Source: an uncultured Vampirovibrio sp. (GTDB lineage: Bacteria > Cyanobacteriota > Vampirovibrionia > Gastranaerophilales > Gastranaerophilaceae). From it: a stretch of 64,000 nt of DNA. Positions 35,121-43,864 of the stretch are shown here, piece after piece (within the stretch, counting starts at the first letter, position 1; each line of letters opens with the position of its first letter). Below the pieces are notes generated by a model. It worked only from the letters and a program-made list of their open reading frames with translations, was not told the origin of the DNA and did no database searches. The translations under genes were made by a program, and so were the position numbers. The stretch is from the NCBI GenBank assembly GCA_910584405.1, contig CAJUAL010000001.1, positions 248,001-312,000 on the forward strand, written 5' to 3'.

Positions 35121-36245
35121 TTATCCTCGCGTGTAGACGCGCGGAAGACGGACTTTTAGTCTGCAAGTCAGTTCATAATTTATTGTATTTACGATTTTTG
35201 CCCATTCATCTATTGAATGGTTTTCATCAAGTAATGTAATCACATCACCGATTTCAGCTTTAACCCCAGTGATATCAAACATCATTTGATCCATTGTAAT
35301 ATTGCCGACTTGCGGGACTTCAACCCCGTTTAGAGTTGCTTTAATCTTGTTTGATAAAAGTCTTGGAACTCCGTCTGCGTAACCTATCGGAACGGTTGCA
35401 ATTGTTCTGTCGCCTTTTGCGGTGTAAGTGTGGCAATAGCTCACGCCTTCAGTGTCTTTTGCGGTATGAATATTTACTATTCTGCCTTTAAGCGAAATCA
35501 GTTGTTTTAATTTCGGTTTTTTAAACTCAATATCCGGGAAATCAGGATATAAGCCGTATAAGCAGATTCCGATTCTTCTCATATTAGAGTTTTTAACATC
35601 ATAACAAATTGTTCCGACAGAGTTTTGAATGTGTAAAAGTAAGCCTTTTGTGTCAACGGAATTTATGATATTATCCCATTTTTTGAATTGTTCTTGGGCA
35701 TTATCGATTTCTTCTGCTGCCGCAAGGTGGGTGAAAATTCCTTGCAGGTTGATAAAATCTTTACTTTGAACTTCTTTAATAAATTCGACAGCTTTTTCTG
35801 TTCTAACTCCGATTCTGTTCATTCCGGTATCAAGTTTTATATGAACTTTCGGTTTTATTCCCGTGCGCGCGAATGCTTGTTCGCAGGCTTTGATGTGCTC
35901 TTTTGAAAATATAGAAATACTTAAATCGTTTTTGACAGCGCTTTCAACAGCCCAAACAGGTACCGCACCGAGTACGAGAATATCACAATCTATTCCTGCC
36001 TGACGAAGGTCAACTCCTTCATCTATAGAAGCGACTCCGAGCATGTCAATTCCGGAGGCAAGAATTGTTGGTGCAAGCATTACTGCGCCATGTCCGTAAG
36101 CATCAGCTTTTACTACCCCTAGAAGCTTAGTTTCTTTTGGAATATTTGAACGGATTTGGCTAATATTGTTTTCTAAGTTTGAAATATTTATTTCAACCCA
36201 CGCATCGCGGTGGATGTTTATATTTGTTTGTCTTGTGTTTTTCAT
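35121..36245 (-). CDS. alr: Alanine racemase
   Basis: 374-aa PLP enzyme making D-alanine for peptidoglycan. The PLP lysine lies in VVKADAYGHGA (about residue 46), and the second-domain catalytic Tyr is in the GVSYCHTYTAKGDRTIATVPIGYADGVPR region. NITMDQMMFD near residue 318 is also typical. It lies 58 nt upstream of lpd on the same strand. Confidence 0.95.
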   Translation of the reverse strand: MKNTRQTNINIHRDAWVEINISNLENNISQIRSNIPKETKLLGVVKADAYGHGAVMLAPTILASGIDMLGVASIDEGVDLRQAGIDCDILVLGAVPVWAVESAVKNDLSISIFSKEHIKACEQAFARTGIKPKVHIKLDTGMNRIGVRTEKAVEFIKEVQSKDFINLQGIFTHLAAAEEIDNAQEQFKKWDNIINSVDTKGLLLHIQNSVGTICYDVKNSNMRRIGICLYGLYPDFPDIEFKKPKLKQLISLKGRIVNIHTAKDTEGVSYCHTYTAKGDRTIATVPIGYADGVPRLLSNKIKATLNGVEVPQVGNITMDQMMFDITGVKAEIGDVITLLDENHSIDEWAKIVNTINYELTCRLKVRLPRVYTRG

Positions 36246-36269
36246 TGCAAGAATTAGTATAGGACAAAA

Positions 36270-36974
36270 TTATTTTATTTTCCATACATTATTTGGAATT
36301 TCCCAACCGTTATTTTTAACTTTTTGTAAGCAATAATATCCTGCGTTTTCTTGATTTGCTGAGGCTGAACAATTTTTGTCGATTTCTTCCGGTGCTAACC
36401 CGTATCCTGCAGGAACAATACCTTTAGATGTTGTATATGCCATTACGTAAATATCTTTACCAATAATATTTGGCGGTCTGTCACCGTTTGCATCAATATA
36501 TATAGCTAGAGAGGCGTCTGTGACGTTTCCTAATACAGAGCGAAAATATGCTGAAGATATTCCGTCAATGCAGATGTTTGAACCGTTATAAAGTTTTATT
36601 GTAAGGTTTCCTGCACCAAGTCCTAATTCTTTATAATCCGCGACGGCAACTTTTTTGTTTAATGTTTTTGTACTTCCTGATTTGTGCCAGCAGCCTGCTT
36701 TAGAGATACAAACATTAGAGTATTTTAAATGCGGTTGTAAGTATTTTTCAAACCATTCTTTTACACCTGTCGGAGAGTCAGGAAAATCTTCTAATGCAAC
36801 ATCATCATATTCTGTGAATTTCATTGTCTGCTGTAAAATAGAATAGGTTTCTTTAAGTGTAGTTTCAATAGAACGTTTTTGATAGTTATTTATAAGGTTA
36901 GGAATAGTCATTGCTGCAACAACTCCTATAATCCCGAGGGTTATTAACGTTTCTGCCAATGTGAATGCTCTCAT
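36270..36974 (-). CDS. Prepilin-like protein, divergent from an XRE gene
   Basis: 234 aa. A three-residue leader ending in Ala is followed by FTLAETLITLGIIGVVAAMT, with Glu5 present. It has paired Cys (SNVCISKAGCWHK), the loop IDANGDRPPNIIGKD and a C terminus GYYCLQKVKNNGWEIPNNVW that is nearly the same as in the prepilin at 47681. A GGAGG site precedes the start. The intergenic region shared with the XRE gene at 37036 has GC-rich inverted repeats. Confidence 0.88.
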   Translation of the reverse strand: MRAFTLAETLITLGIIGVVAAMTIPNLINNYQKRSIETTLKETYSILQQTMKFTEYDDVALEDFPDSPTGVKEWFEKYLQPHLKYSNVCISKAGCWHKSGSTKTLNKKVAVADYKELGLGAGNLTIKLYNGSNICIDGISSAYFRSVLGNVTDASLAIYIDANGDRPPNIIGKDIYVMAYTTSKGIVPAGYGLAPEEIDKNCSASANQENAGYYCLQKVKNNGWEIPNNVWKIK

Positions 36975-36985
36975 TTATACCTCCG

Positions 36986-37008
36986 TGTCGCTCACGGCGA
37001 CAGTCGCC
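36986..37008. promoter_or_regulatory. Overlapping inverted repeats between prepilin and XRE genes
   Basis: TGTCGC (36986-36991) pairs with GCGACA (36997-37002) across a 5-nt spacer, and GGCGAC (36996-37001) pairs with GTCGCC (37003-37008). That makes three GTCGC/GCGAC half-sites in 23 bp. The cluster covers the -35 region of the XRE promoter and lies just upstream of the prepilin ribosome site. Confidence 0.6.
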
Positions 37009-37023
37009 AACAGCAACATATCA

Positions 37024-37029
37024 TAAAAT
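37024..37029 (+). promoter_or_regulatory. -10 box 6 nt before the XRE start at 37036
   Basis: TAAAAT is followed by ATGTTTATG. Six nt separate it from the second ATG (37036), the same spacing as for the other XRE genes; the first ATG (37030) would have no gap. Confidence 0.5.
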
Positions 37030-37035
37030 ATGTTT

Positions 37036-37293
37036 ATGTGCAATAATTTTAAAAAAGCTTTAGGGGTAAATCTTAAAAAAATTCGGATAGAAAAAGGACT
37101 GACGCAGGAATCAGTTTACTTTGAGTCAGGGATTTCTCGTTCTCATATTGCTATGATTGAGGCGGGTAAGCGTGATATTTCGGTCAGTGCTTTATTTAAA
37201 ATTTCAAGGGCTTTAGGGGTTACGTTATCTGAAATCTTTTCATTTGATGATGTTGAAAAATATACGTTTGATATTGAAGAATTGTATAAATAG
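37036..37293 (+). CDS. XRE-family helix-turn-helix regulator, divergent from a prepilin gene
   Basis: 85 aa. The HTH covers about residues 6-66: LGVNLKKIRIEKGLTQESVYFESGISRSHIAMIEAGKRDISVSALFKISRALGVTLSEIF, with classical LTQ and RSHIAMIE. It probably regulates the divergent prepilin gene via the inverted repeats at 36986-37008. The start at 37036 is chosen by -10 spacing, not by a ribosome site. Confidence 0.87.
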   Translation: MCNNFKKALGVNLKKIRIEKGLTQESVYFESGISRSHIAMIEAGKRDISVSALFKISRALGVTLSEIFSFDDVEKYTFDIEELYK

Positions 37294-37406
37294 ATTATTT
37301 TGCAAATTATATCGGTACACAAATATATTTACCCTTATCTCATTCAATTGCCCGATACATCTTTAATCTCGTTATGTTAAACTTTATATAAGAGAATGGA
37401 GATTTT

Positions 37407-38384
37407 ATGGAAGAGTTATTAAATCATATTCAGGAAGTGTTGGGAGTCCCTGAGTTTTTAATTAATCAGTGTAATTTTTTACCGCAATTTGTTAAAACAT
37501 CGTTGATTACGAGTATTAATTTTATTCCCTGGCTTTATATTTTGTACTACGGAATAGAGCTTTTGGAACGTTTCTTTATGAAAAATATTCATCTTCTGGT
37601 AAAATTGATGAAGAAGTTAGGACCGTTTTTCGGGGTTGGTATTTCTGTAATTCCTGAATGCGGATATCAGGTTATTGCTGCAACTTATTATTCAAGAAGA
37701 ATGATTACGAGAGGAACCCTTTTAGCGTTTTTCATTTCTTGTTCTGATGATGCTTTGCCGCTTTTGTTTTTAGATTTGAGTAAAGCTGTTGTAATTATTC
37801 CTATTATTGTAATTAAAATTATTGTTGGTATTATTGTTGCTTATGCAGTTGATTTACTGTTCGCGTTTAACAACAGGGTTACTGAAAATGTTAATGCTAT
37901 AAATACTGACTTGAATGAACCGGCATGTTGCCACCATAGAATCAGTACTATGGAAAACCTTCCGTATTGGTGGATGCACCCGTTAACACATACTTTTAAT
38001 ATGTTTATGTTTACTTTCTTAAGTTTGCTGTTAATTGAAAGTGCAATTATAGGTTTTGGCGGAGCAGAAAATCTAGCATCATTTTTAATGATTGATTCTC
38101 CAATTTCTATTATTGCTTTAGCTGTATTTGGTTTGGTTCCGAATTGTGTTACTTCAATTTTTATAGCGTTGTTGTTTGTTAAAGGTTTGATAAGTTTTCC
38201 TGCATTACTCGCTGGGCTTGTTACAACAACAGGGCTAGGGTTATCTACTCTTGTTAAACGTCAGCAAAAAAGTTCCGATAATACTTTGATTACTGTTTTA
38301 TTACTCATTTCAGGTATTTTAACAGGTTTGTTTGTGTATTATAATATGCAATTGGTTGAAGTAATTAAATCGTTTTTTAATTAA
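37407..38384 (+). CDS. ArsP_2-type heavy-metal permease, copy 1
   Basis: 325-aa membrane protein with about ten hydrophobic segments. Landmark motifs are ISVIPECGYQVIAATYYSRR and TRGTLLAFFISCSDDALP in the first half, and GLVPNCVTSIFIALLF with SFPALLAGL in the second. These match the putative heavy-metal/manganese exporter family that I know as ArsP_2. A polar loop carries CCHH, which could bind metal ions. GGAG precedes the start. The next gene is a paralogue eight nt downstream, so the products may form a heterodimer. Confidence 0.75.
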   Translation: MEELLNHIQEVLGVPEFLINQCNFLPQFVKTSLITSINFIPWLYILYYGIELLERFFMKNIHLLVKLMKKLGPFFGVGISVIPECGYQVIAATYYSRRMITRGTLLAFFISCSDDALPLLFLDLSKAVVIIPIIVIKIIVGIIVAYAVDLLFAFNNRVTENVNAINTDLNEPACCHHRISTMENLPYWWMHPLTHTFNMFMFTFLSLLLIESAIIGFGGAENLASFLMIDSPISIIALAVFGLVPNCVTSIFIALLFVKGLISFPALLAGLVTTTGLGLSTLVKRQQKSSDNTLITVLLLISGILTGLFVYYNMQLVEVIKSFFN

Positions 38385-38392
38385 GGAGAGAT

Positions 38393-39358
38393 ATGCACAA
38401 TTTTTTTGAACTGATAACAAATATACCAGAACACTTAATAGAACCGATAGGATTTTTACCCGAGTTTGCCAAAGAAGCTTTGATTGACAGTTTAAATCTG
38501 GTTCCGTTTTTGTTTGTTGTATTTGTGCTGATTGAATTAATTGAACAGTATTTTGCAAAGAAAAAACACTTGCTTGTATTTTTTATGAAAAAAATAGGTC
38601 CGCTGTTTGGAAGTTTGTTTGCATCAATTCCTCAGTGCGGATTTTCTGTTATTGCAAGCACTTTGTATACAAGAAGAATTTTAAGCCGCGGAACTTTATT
38701 GGCGGTTTATTTTGCTACATCTGATGAGGCAATTCCCGTATTAATTTCTGAGCCTTCAAAATTTTATCTGATTTTACCGATAATTTTGGTTAAAATATTT
38801 ATCGCGGTTGTTGTCGGGTATCTGGTTGATATTTTTGTGAATTATAAAGCTAAAGAGCCTGTAATTGAGGCTTCGTCCGAACCTGTCGGATGCTGTCATC
38901 ACAAACTTTCCGAAGCTGTTAAAACAAAAGATTTTTGGTGGCACCCTGTTAAGCATACATTTAATATTTTTATATTCATATTAATTGTTTCACTTGTTCT
39001 GGGTTATTTGATTTCAAGTGTTGGGACAGAGGAAAATCTTGCAAAATATTGTCTTATGGATTCCCCGCTGCAGCCTGTTATCGCATCTTTAATCGGTTTA
39101 ATTCCGAATTGTGCGATTTCTGTTATGTTAACAATATTGTTTTTGAAACATACAATAAGTTTTGGTTCTTTAATTGCAGGGTTATCGAGTGCGGGCGGTT
39201 TAGGGTTGCTTGTTTTGCTGACTAAAAATAATGATAAAAAAGATACTGCAATAATTCTGGCGATTTTAGTTATCGTAAGTTCAGTTGCCGGGCTTGTATT
39301 ACAGTATAATTTGTTTGGTATAAATAGGTTGTTTTCTGTATTTGGAATTAATTTATAA
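38393..39358 (+). CDS. ArsP_2-type heavy-metal permease, copy 2
   Basis: 321 aa, clearly a paralogue of the preceding gene with the same layout. It has ASIPQCGFSVIASTLYTRRI, SRGTLLAVYFATSDEAIP, GLIPNCAISVMLTILFLKHTISFGSLIAG and a central GCCHHKLSEA loop. This copy is closer to the family pattern as I know it (PQCG rather than PECG). An AAGGAG site lies right before the ATG. Substrate and direction of transport are not known from sequence. Confidence 0.77.
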   Translation: MHNFFELITNIPEHLIEPIGFLPEFAKEALIDSLNLVPFLFVVFVLIELIEQYFAKKKHLLVFFMKKIGPLFGSLFASIPQCGFSVIASTLYTRRILSRGTLLAVYFATSDEAIPVLISEPSKFYLILPIILVKIFIAVVVGYLVDIFVNYKAKEPVIEASSEPVGCCHHKLSEAVKTKDFWWHPVKHTFNIFIFILIVSLVLGYLISSVGTEENLAKYCLMDSPLQPVIASLIGLIPNCAISVMLTILFLKHTISFGSLIAGLSSAGGLGLLVLLTKNNDKKDTAIILAILVIVSSVAGLVLQYNLFGINRLFSVFGINL

Positions 39359-39367
39359 AGGAGAGTT

Positions 39368-40834
39368 ATGTTGAAGTCTGAAAAATTTAAAGAGGCGTTT
39401 GAACTGCATCAGAGCGGGAAACTGACACTTGCAAGAGATTTGTACCTTGAAATCCTTCAAAATGAACCTGAAAATGCTCAAGTTTGGGATTTGTTGGGTG
39501 TTTTATATTATCAGGCAAATGATTATTTGGAGTCTGAGCTTTGTATAAAAAAAGCAATAGAGATAAGTCCGAGATTTTATTATTTGGAAAATTTGGCAAG
39601 GCTTTATATGGATAAAGGTGATTTTAAGCTTGCAATTTCTATTTATGAAGATTTGGTTAAACATAATTCTACTTATGAAAACTGGTTTAACCTGGCAATG
39701 TCATATAAAGGTAATAAGAATTGGAATAAGGCAAAAGATGCTTATTATAAGTCGTTAGAAATTAATCCTAATGGATATGAATCATATTTTAATCTTGCCT
39801 ATCTTGCACTAAATGATAATCAACCGCAAGTTGCAGTAGATTGTTATAAAAAAGCTCTTGAAATTAATCCTGAGGATTGGGAATCAATGTATTTTCTGTC
39901 GTTAGCTCAAATGCAGGTAAAAGATTATAAAAACGGACTTGAGAATTTTGAATCCCGTTTATGCCGCCAAAGTGCGATTGTAACTCAGGAAAAAACTTAC
40001 CCGAATCTTATGAAATCCCGCCCGATATGGAAAGGTGAAGATTTGACGGGTAAAACTTTGTTTACTTATTATGAAGCAGGTTTTGGCGATATGTTAATGT
40101 TTTACAGATATATGCCGATTCTTGTATCTATGTGTAAAAAAGTTATAATAAAACCTCAAAAAGAACTTGCTCCGTTGTTTCGGGAAAATTCTTACGGTGC
40201 TGATGTTTTAGAAATTTTTGATTTTGAAAGCGAGATAGATTTTGATTATCATATTCCGTTTTTGAGTGTTCCTCACGTTTTAGGGCTTGAAGGAGATGAG
40301 GTTTTTGCTCATCACGACTCTTATTTGAAGGCAAATCCTGCAAAAGTTAATTATTACCGCGAGAGATTTTTTGATAACGATAAGTTCAAAATCGGCATAA
40401 AATGGCAGGGTAATACTCATTACGATTTGGAACGGGTTTTGAAAGTTGAAGACTTTTTCAGATTATTTAATATTGATGGAACCCAATTCTATTCTTGTCA
40501 AACTTTTGACGGCTTGGAAGAGTTTGAAAAGATTAAAGATAAGTTTGATGTAATTGATTTAGGCTCAACTTTTTCAAACTTCTCAGACACCGCAGGTGCT
40601 TTAGAAAATATGGATTTAATAATCTCAAATGATACGTCCTTGGTTCATCTTGCAGGAGCAATGGGTAAGCCTTGCTGGGTATTATTACCGCATGTTTATA
40701 ATTGGAGATGGCATACGGATTTAACCAAATGCGATTGGTATGACAGTGTGAAAATTTTTGCACAGTCTGAAAATGGTAATTGGAAGGATGTTTTTGACCG
40801 GGTTGAAGCTGAGCTTATTAAGATAATTCGTTAG
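39368..40834 (+). CDS. TPR protein with glycosyltransferase-like C-terminal domain
   Basis: 488 aa. Residues about 1-200 contain five or six tetratricopeptide repeats (for example WDLLGVLYYQANDYLESELC and SYFNLAYLALNDNQPQVAVD). The C-terminal part (about 215-488) resembles GT-B domains seen in TPR-O-GlcNAc-type and GT9-like proteins, ending in LIISNDTSLVHLAGAMGKPCWVLL, a nucleotide-sugar-site type segment. The acceptor is unknown. GGAG precedes the start, ten nt after the permease pair. Its 3' end overlaps the convergent Fic gene by 17 nt. Confidence 0.78.
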   Translation: MLKSEKFKEAFELHQSGKLTLARDLYLEILQNEPENAQVWDLLGVLYYQANDYLESELCIKKAIEISPRFYYLENLARLYMDKGDFKLAISIYEDLVKHNSTYENWFNLAMSYKGNKNWNKAKDAYYKSLEINPNGYESYFNLAYLALNDNQPQVAVDCYKKALEINPEDWESMYFLSLAQMQVKDYKNGLENFESRLCRQSAIVTQEKTYPNLMKSRPIWKGEDLTGKTLFTYYEAGFGDMLMFYRYMPILVSMCKKVIIKPQKELAPLFRENSYGADVLEIFDFESEIDFDYHIPFLSVPHVLGLEGDEVFAHHDSYLKANPAKVNYYRERFFDNDKFKIGIKWQGNTHYDLERVLKVEDFFRLFNIDGTQFYSCQTFDGLEEFEKIKDKFDVIDLGSTFSNFSDTAGALENMDLIISNDTSLVHLAGAMGKPCWVLLPHVYNWRWHTDLTKCDWYDSVKIFAQSENGNWKDVFDRVEAELIKIIR

Positions 40835-41426
40835 CTTTGTAGGTAAAATATCCTTCATAATTGTAGCTGGCGTCAATTCCTTTCATATAAACATCTCGAT
40901 TGTTTATATCGTCGGTCAACGCTTGTTTTAATAATTCTTTTATTTCAACATCTTTAATCGGGCTGCGTTCCATTGCAAGCAGGTAATCTTCTTTGTCAAC
41001 CTTGCTCCAGTCTACAACTTTGTTAATTTCTTTTTTTAGGATTAAATCAAGCCAAATTCTTGTGCTGCGTCCGTTTCCTTCTCTAAACGGGTGTGCGATA
41101 TTCATTTCTACATATTTTTCAATTATTTCATCAAAGTTAGATTGCGGCATCTTATCTATATGCTCAAGAGCCGGCTTAAGATACATTACCGGAGCAAACC
41201 TGAAATTACCCTTTGCCAGGTTAACATTACGGATTTCTCCTGCGAAGTTATAAATCTCGTCAAACAAGAACTTATGAATTTTACATAATGATTCAAACTT
41301 CCCCGGAGTAAGCGAATCAAGTAATTTTGTTTCAAATAATTCGACTGCCTTTTTTTTACTAATCTTTTCTTCAGCTTTTGCAAGTTCTGCTGATTCTGTA
41401 ATGCCAAGTTTGTTTTCTAAAACCAT
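40818..41426 (-). CDS. Fic-domain protein, putative AMP transferase
   Basis: 202 aa. The Fic motif HPFREGNGRSTRIW near residue 112 is intact, including the catalytic His. The beta-hairpin region and the N-terminal NKLGITESAELAKAEEKISKKKAVEL are like those of 'cell filamentation' Fic toxins. Fic enzymes usually transfer AMP to a target protein. I see no (S/T)xxxE(G/N) inhibitory helix inside it and no small antitoxin gene beside it, which is unusual for this class. Confidence 0.88.
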   Translation of the reverse strand: MVLENKLGITESAELAKAEEKISKKKAVELFETKLLDSLTPGKFESLCKIHKFLFDEIYNFAGEIRNVNLAKGNFRFAPVMYLKPALEHIDKMPQSNFDEIIEKYVEMNIAHPFREGNGRSTRIWLDLILKKEINKVVDWSKVDKEDYLLAMERSPIKDVEIKELLKQALTDDINNRDVYMKGIDASYNYEGYFTYKANELS

Positions 41427-41537
41427 ATATACCTCAGAGATTATAATAGCATAAAATGTAAAATAATTATACTTCTATCTTGAAATAATCACTTACAAAG
41501 AGTATTATTATATTACGTTAAAACGGAAGGAAGATTT

Positions 41538-42035
41538 ATGAAAAAGATATTGGTTTCATTATTGGTCTTAGGAATAACAGCACCTGCTTTTGCAATAACA
41601 GAAGCTCCGAAATTAAGCAGAAAATGTCGTAAACACCCTGAAAAATGTCAGGTTCCTATGGTTGCACCGATTCAGGAACAGCAAATGACACTGGGTATTG
41701 TTCAGCGCGATATCAGGGTTGGAACACCTCAGGCTGAAGTTGCAACGGTTTTGGGCTCTCCTAACATTGTAACTCAAGATGCTGACGGGCGTGAAACATG
41801 GATTTATGATAAAGTTTCATCAATTACATCATACGGAAGTTCAGGTTTTGGAGTCGGAGTAGGCGGACTTGGCGGCGGCTACGGCTCAGGCGGATTTGGC
41901 GGCGGACTGGCTAATGTCGGATACAACAAACGCGGCGGAACAGTTCAATCTGTTCAGAAAACTTTGACTGTTGTTTTGAAATTTGATGATAATAAAAATG
42001 TTCAATCTTTTTCTTACCATATGAGTACATTCTAA
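41538..42035 (+). CDS. Secreted BamE/SmpA-like protein with Gly-rich insert
   Basis: 165 aa. A signal peptide (KKILVSLLVLGITAPAFA) is followed by a BamE-type core. IRVGTPQAEVATVLGSPNIVTQDADGRETWIY matches the G-M/T-s-x-x-E-V...LG-x-P...W-x-Y pattern, and LTVVLKFDDNKNVQSFSY the closing strand. A loop of about 30 residues, almost all Gly, Ser and Tyr, is inserted between them. The presence of a BamE-like fold suggests an outer-membrane role, but the assignment is by pattern only. GGAAGGA precedes the start. Confidence 0.68.
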   Translation: MKKILVSLLVLGITAPAFAITEAPKLSRKCRKHPEKCQVPMVAPIQEQQMTLGIVQRDIRVGTPQAEVATVLGSPNIVTQDADGRETWIYDKVSSITSYGSSGFGVGVGGLGGGYGSGGFGGGLANVGYNKRGGTVQSVQKTLTVVLKFDDNKNVQSFSYHMSTF

Positions 42036-42059
42036 AAGGGGCAAAGGGGTAAAATATAA

Positions 42060-42587
42060 ATGTTAAAAAAAGTTCTGGCAATTTTATTTGTAATATGTTT
42101 GGTTACTCTTCCTGCGTGTGCGCGTAAAAAACAGGAAGAAAATATCATAACTCCGATGACTCAGCTTGAAAAACGTCAGTTCCAGACAAGAACTTATGAA
42201 ACTATAGATAAGCCTCTTGTTATGAAAGCTATGTTGAATGTTTTACAAGATGAAGGGTTTATTGTGTATAATGCAAATCCTTTACTCGGGTTTATTTACG
42301 GAGTGAAAGATTTTGATACGTCAGATCCTAATATTGATATTTCAAAAGAATTCGGGCTGTCAAAATCAAGATTGAGCTTAAACGGTATTAAGGTTGCAAC
42401 AATTGAAACCACGGCAAATATTACCGAGTATGGAAAAAGTATGCGCGTTCGTGTGAATTTTAAACGTAAACTTCTTAATGTCTACGGTAATGCTCAATTT
42501 ATTGATGATGTAAGTGATGAGAATTATTATCAGGACTTTTTCTCAAAAGTCGATAAGGCAATATTTTTACAGAAACAAAAAATATGA
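42060..42587 (+). CDS. Putative lipoprotein, tandem paralogue 1
   Basis: 175 aa. An export signal ends in LPAC, a lipobox-like site with Cys20 as the lipidated residue. The mature part opens with MTQLEKRQFQTRTYETIDKP, then VMKAMLNVLQDEGFIVYNANPLLGFIYG; the next gene has the same layout, so the two are tandem duplicates. The fold looks like small alpha/beta lipoproteins of the envelope. It precedes its paralogue with an ATGA overlap. Confidence 0.68.
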   Translation: MLKKVLAILFVICLVTLPACARKKQEENIITPMTQLEKRQFQTRTYETIDKPLVMKAMLNVLQDEGFIVYNANPLLGFIYGVKDFDTSDPNIDISKEFGLSKSRLSLNGIKVATIETTANITEYGKSMRVRVNFKRKLLNVYGNAQFIDDVSDENYYQDFFSKVDKAIFLQKQKI

Positions 42588-43189
42588 TGAAAAGATTTTT
42601 AACACTTATTTTAGCGATAATATTTTTATCTTGTACGACGACTTGTGCTTTTGCAAAAAAGGTCAAGAATCTTTCACAGCTTGAACGCAGAGAGATTGAA
42701 ACACATTTTTATGATACTTCTGATACCGACAGGGTTATGAAAGCTGCCGTAAATACATTACAAGACAGCGGTTTTGTAATTCAGGAGGTTGAGCCTGAAC
42801 TCGGGTATTTACGTGCAAGCAAGGTTTATAAAAAACGTTATGTCAGTAAAGGCAGAGTTGCTGGTAATTCTCTTTGGCTTGCTCTTATGGCAACTTATAC
42901 AGTATTTTCATACGGCGCGGGAGTCGGGTATATGGCAGAACCTGCAATGCATATTTCTAACGAGCTTCATGATAAAACTGTTGTTGTTGATTCTAACGTT
43001 AATGTGGAAAAGTTCGGAAAAAATAAAACTAAAGTAAGATTTGTACTTGTGCAAAAAGTTTTGCAAAATGCTGACGGATATTCCTTTGTAAAATCAGCTC
43101 CGACAAGAGTTATAAGAGTTTATTCGCCAAAAGTTTATCAGGAATTTTTTGCCCAACTTGATAAAAGCATTTTTTATGAGGGAATATAA
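42584..43189 (+). CDS. Secreted protein, tandem paralogue 2
   Basis: 201 aa. A signal peptide ending near AFA replaces the lipobox of the preceding paralogue. The conserved region is LSQLERREIETHFYDTSDTDRVMKAAVNTLQDSGFVI with GYLRASK. A central hydrophobic stretch (LWLALMATYTVFSYGAGVGYM, about residues 100-120) could span or touch a membrane and is absent from paralogue 1. Function unknown. It is translationally coupled to the upstream gene. Confidence 0.68.
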   Translation: MMKRFLTLILAIIFLSCTTTCAFAKKVKNLSQLERREIETHFYDTSDTDRVMKAAVNTLQDSGFVIQEVEPELGYLRASKVYKKRYVSKGRVAGNSLWLALMATYTVFSYGAGVGYMAEPAMHISNELHDKTVVVDSNVNVEKFGKNKTKVRFVLVQKVLQNADGYSFVKSAPTRVIRVYSPKVYQEFFAQLDKSIFYEGI

Positions 43190-43864
43190 ATGCAGTATGT
43201 GACGATTAAACGTGAAGAAAAAGACGGGAAAGAGTATTTTGCGGTAAATGCTATTCCTTTAAAAAATACGAATAAAACAGTTGTTCAGAGAATCCCGCAT
43301 CCTTTGGGTTCTGATGTAATTACTTTTGATACTTTGGAAGAGGCAAAAGACGCTGTTACTCGAGCAGGATTTTCTTATATTCTGCCAAATGGTGAAAGGG
43401 GTTCAAAATCACGTTCAACGGTTAAAGTTACAAACACTGCAGATTATTCACAGATTGTTTTTGAAGCGGTTAAAAGTAAAATAAATTCATCAAATTCAAC
43501 CGTTGCAGCCGCAGCTGTTCTTGCGGTTTCGGTTTTTAAAAACGAAGAAGCGTTTGATATTTTGTTTAATAAAATCGGCGAGGATAACGATTTAATCCGT
43601 AAAAATGCAATATCAGGAATTTGTTCGCATGCAAATATTTTGCAAGATAGAATTATTGAATCTTTAAAATCCTCAAATTGGGTAGATAGAAACTCTGCAT
43701 TAACCTGTATTTCAAATATTACGGAAGACGGCAGTGTTGATTTGGAAAAATTTATTATTCCTCTAACCGAAATCTGTAACGATTCAAACACAATAGTGCA
43801 GGCAAATGCTTTGACAACACTTGCTAAAGTCTATCAAAATTACCAAAAGAATAAAAAAGTCTAA
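43190..43864 (+). CDS. HEAT-repeat-like protein
   Basis: 224 aa, starting immediately after the preceding stop. Residues 1-80 are a small beta-rich region with many charged residues. From residue 85 onward there are regularly spaced helical pairs (AAAAVLAVSVFKNEEAFDIL, DLIRKNAISGICSHA, WVDRNSALTCISNI, SNTIVQANALTTLAKVY) with the shape of HEAT repeats, used for protein binding. No catalytic motif. Its end overlaps a small minus-strand gene by four nt. Confidence 0.65.
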   Translation: MQYVTIKREEKDGKEYFAVNAIPLKNTNKTVVQRIPHPLGSDVITFDTLEEAKDAVTRAGFSYILPNGERGSKSRSTVKVTNTADYSQIVFEAVKSKINSSNSTVAAAAVLAVSVFKNEEAFDILFNKIGEDNDLIRKNAISGICSHANILQDRIIESLKSSNWVDRNSALTCISNITEDGSVDLEKFIIPLTEICNDSNTIVQANALTTLAKVYQNYQKNKKV

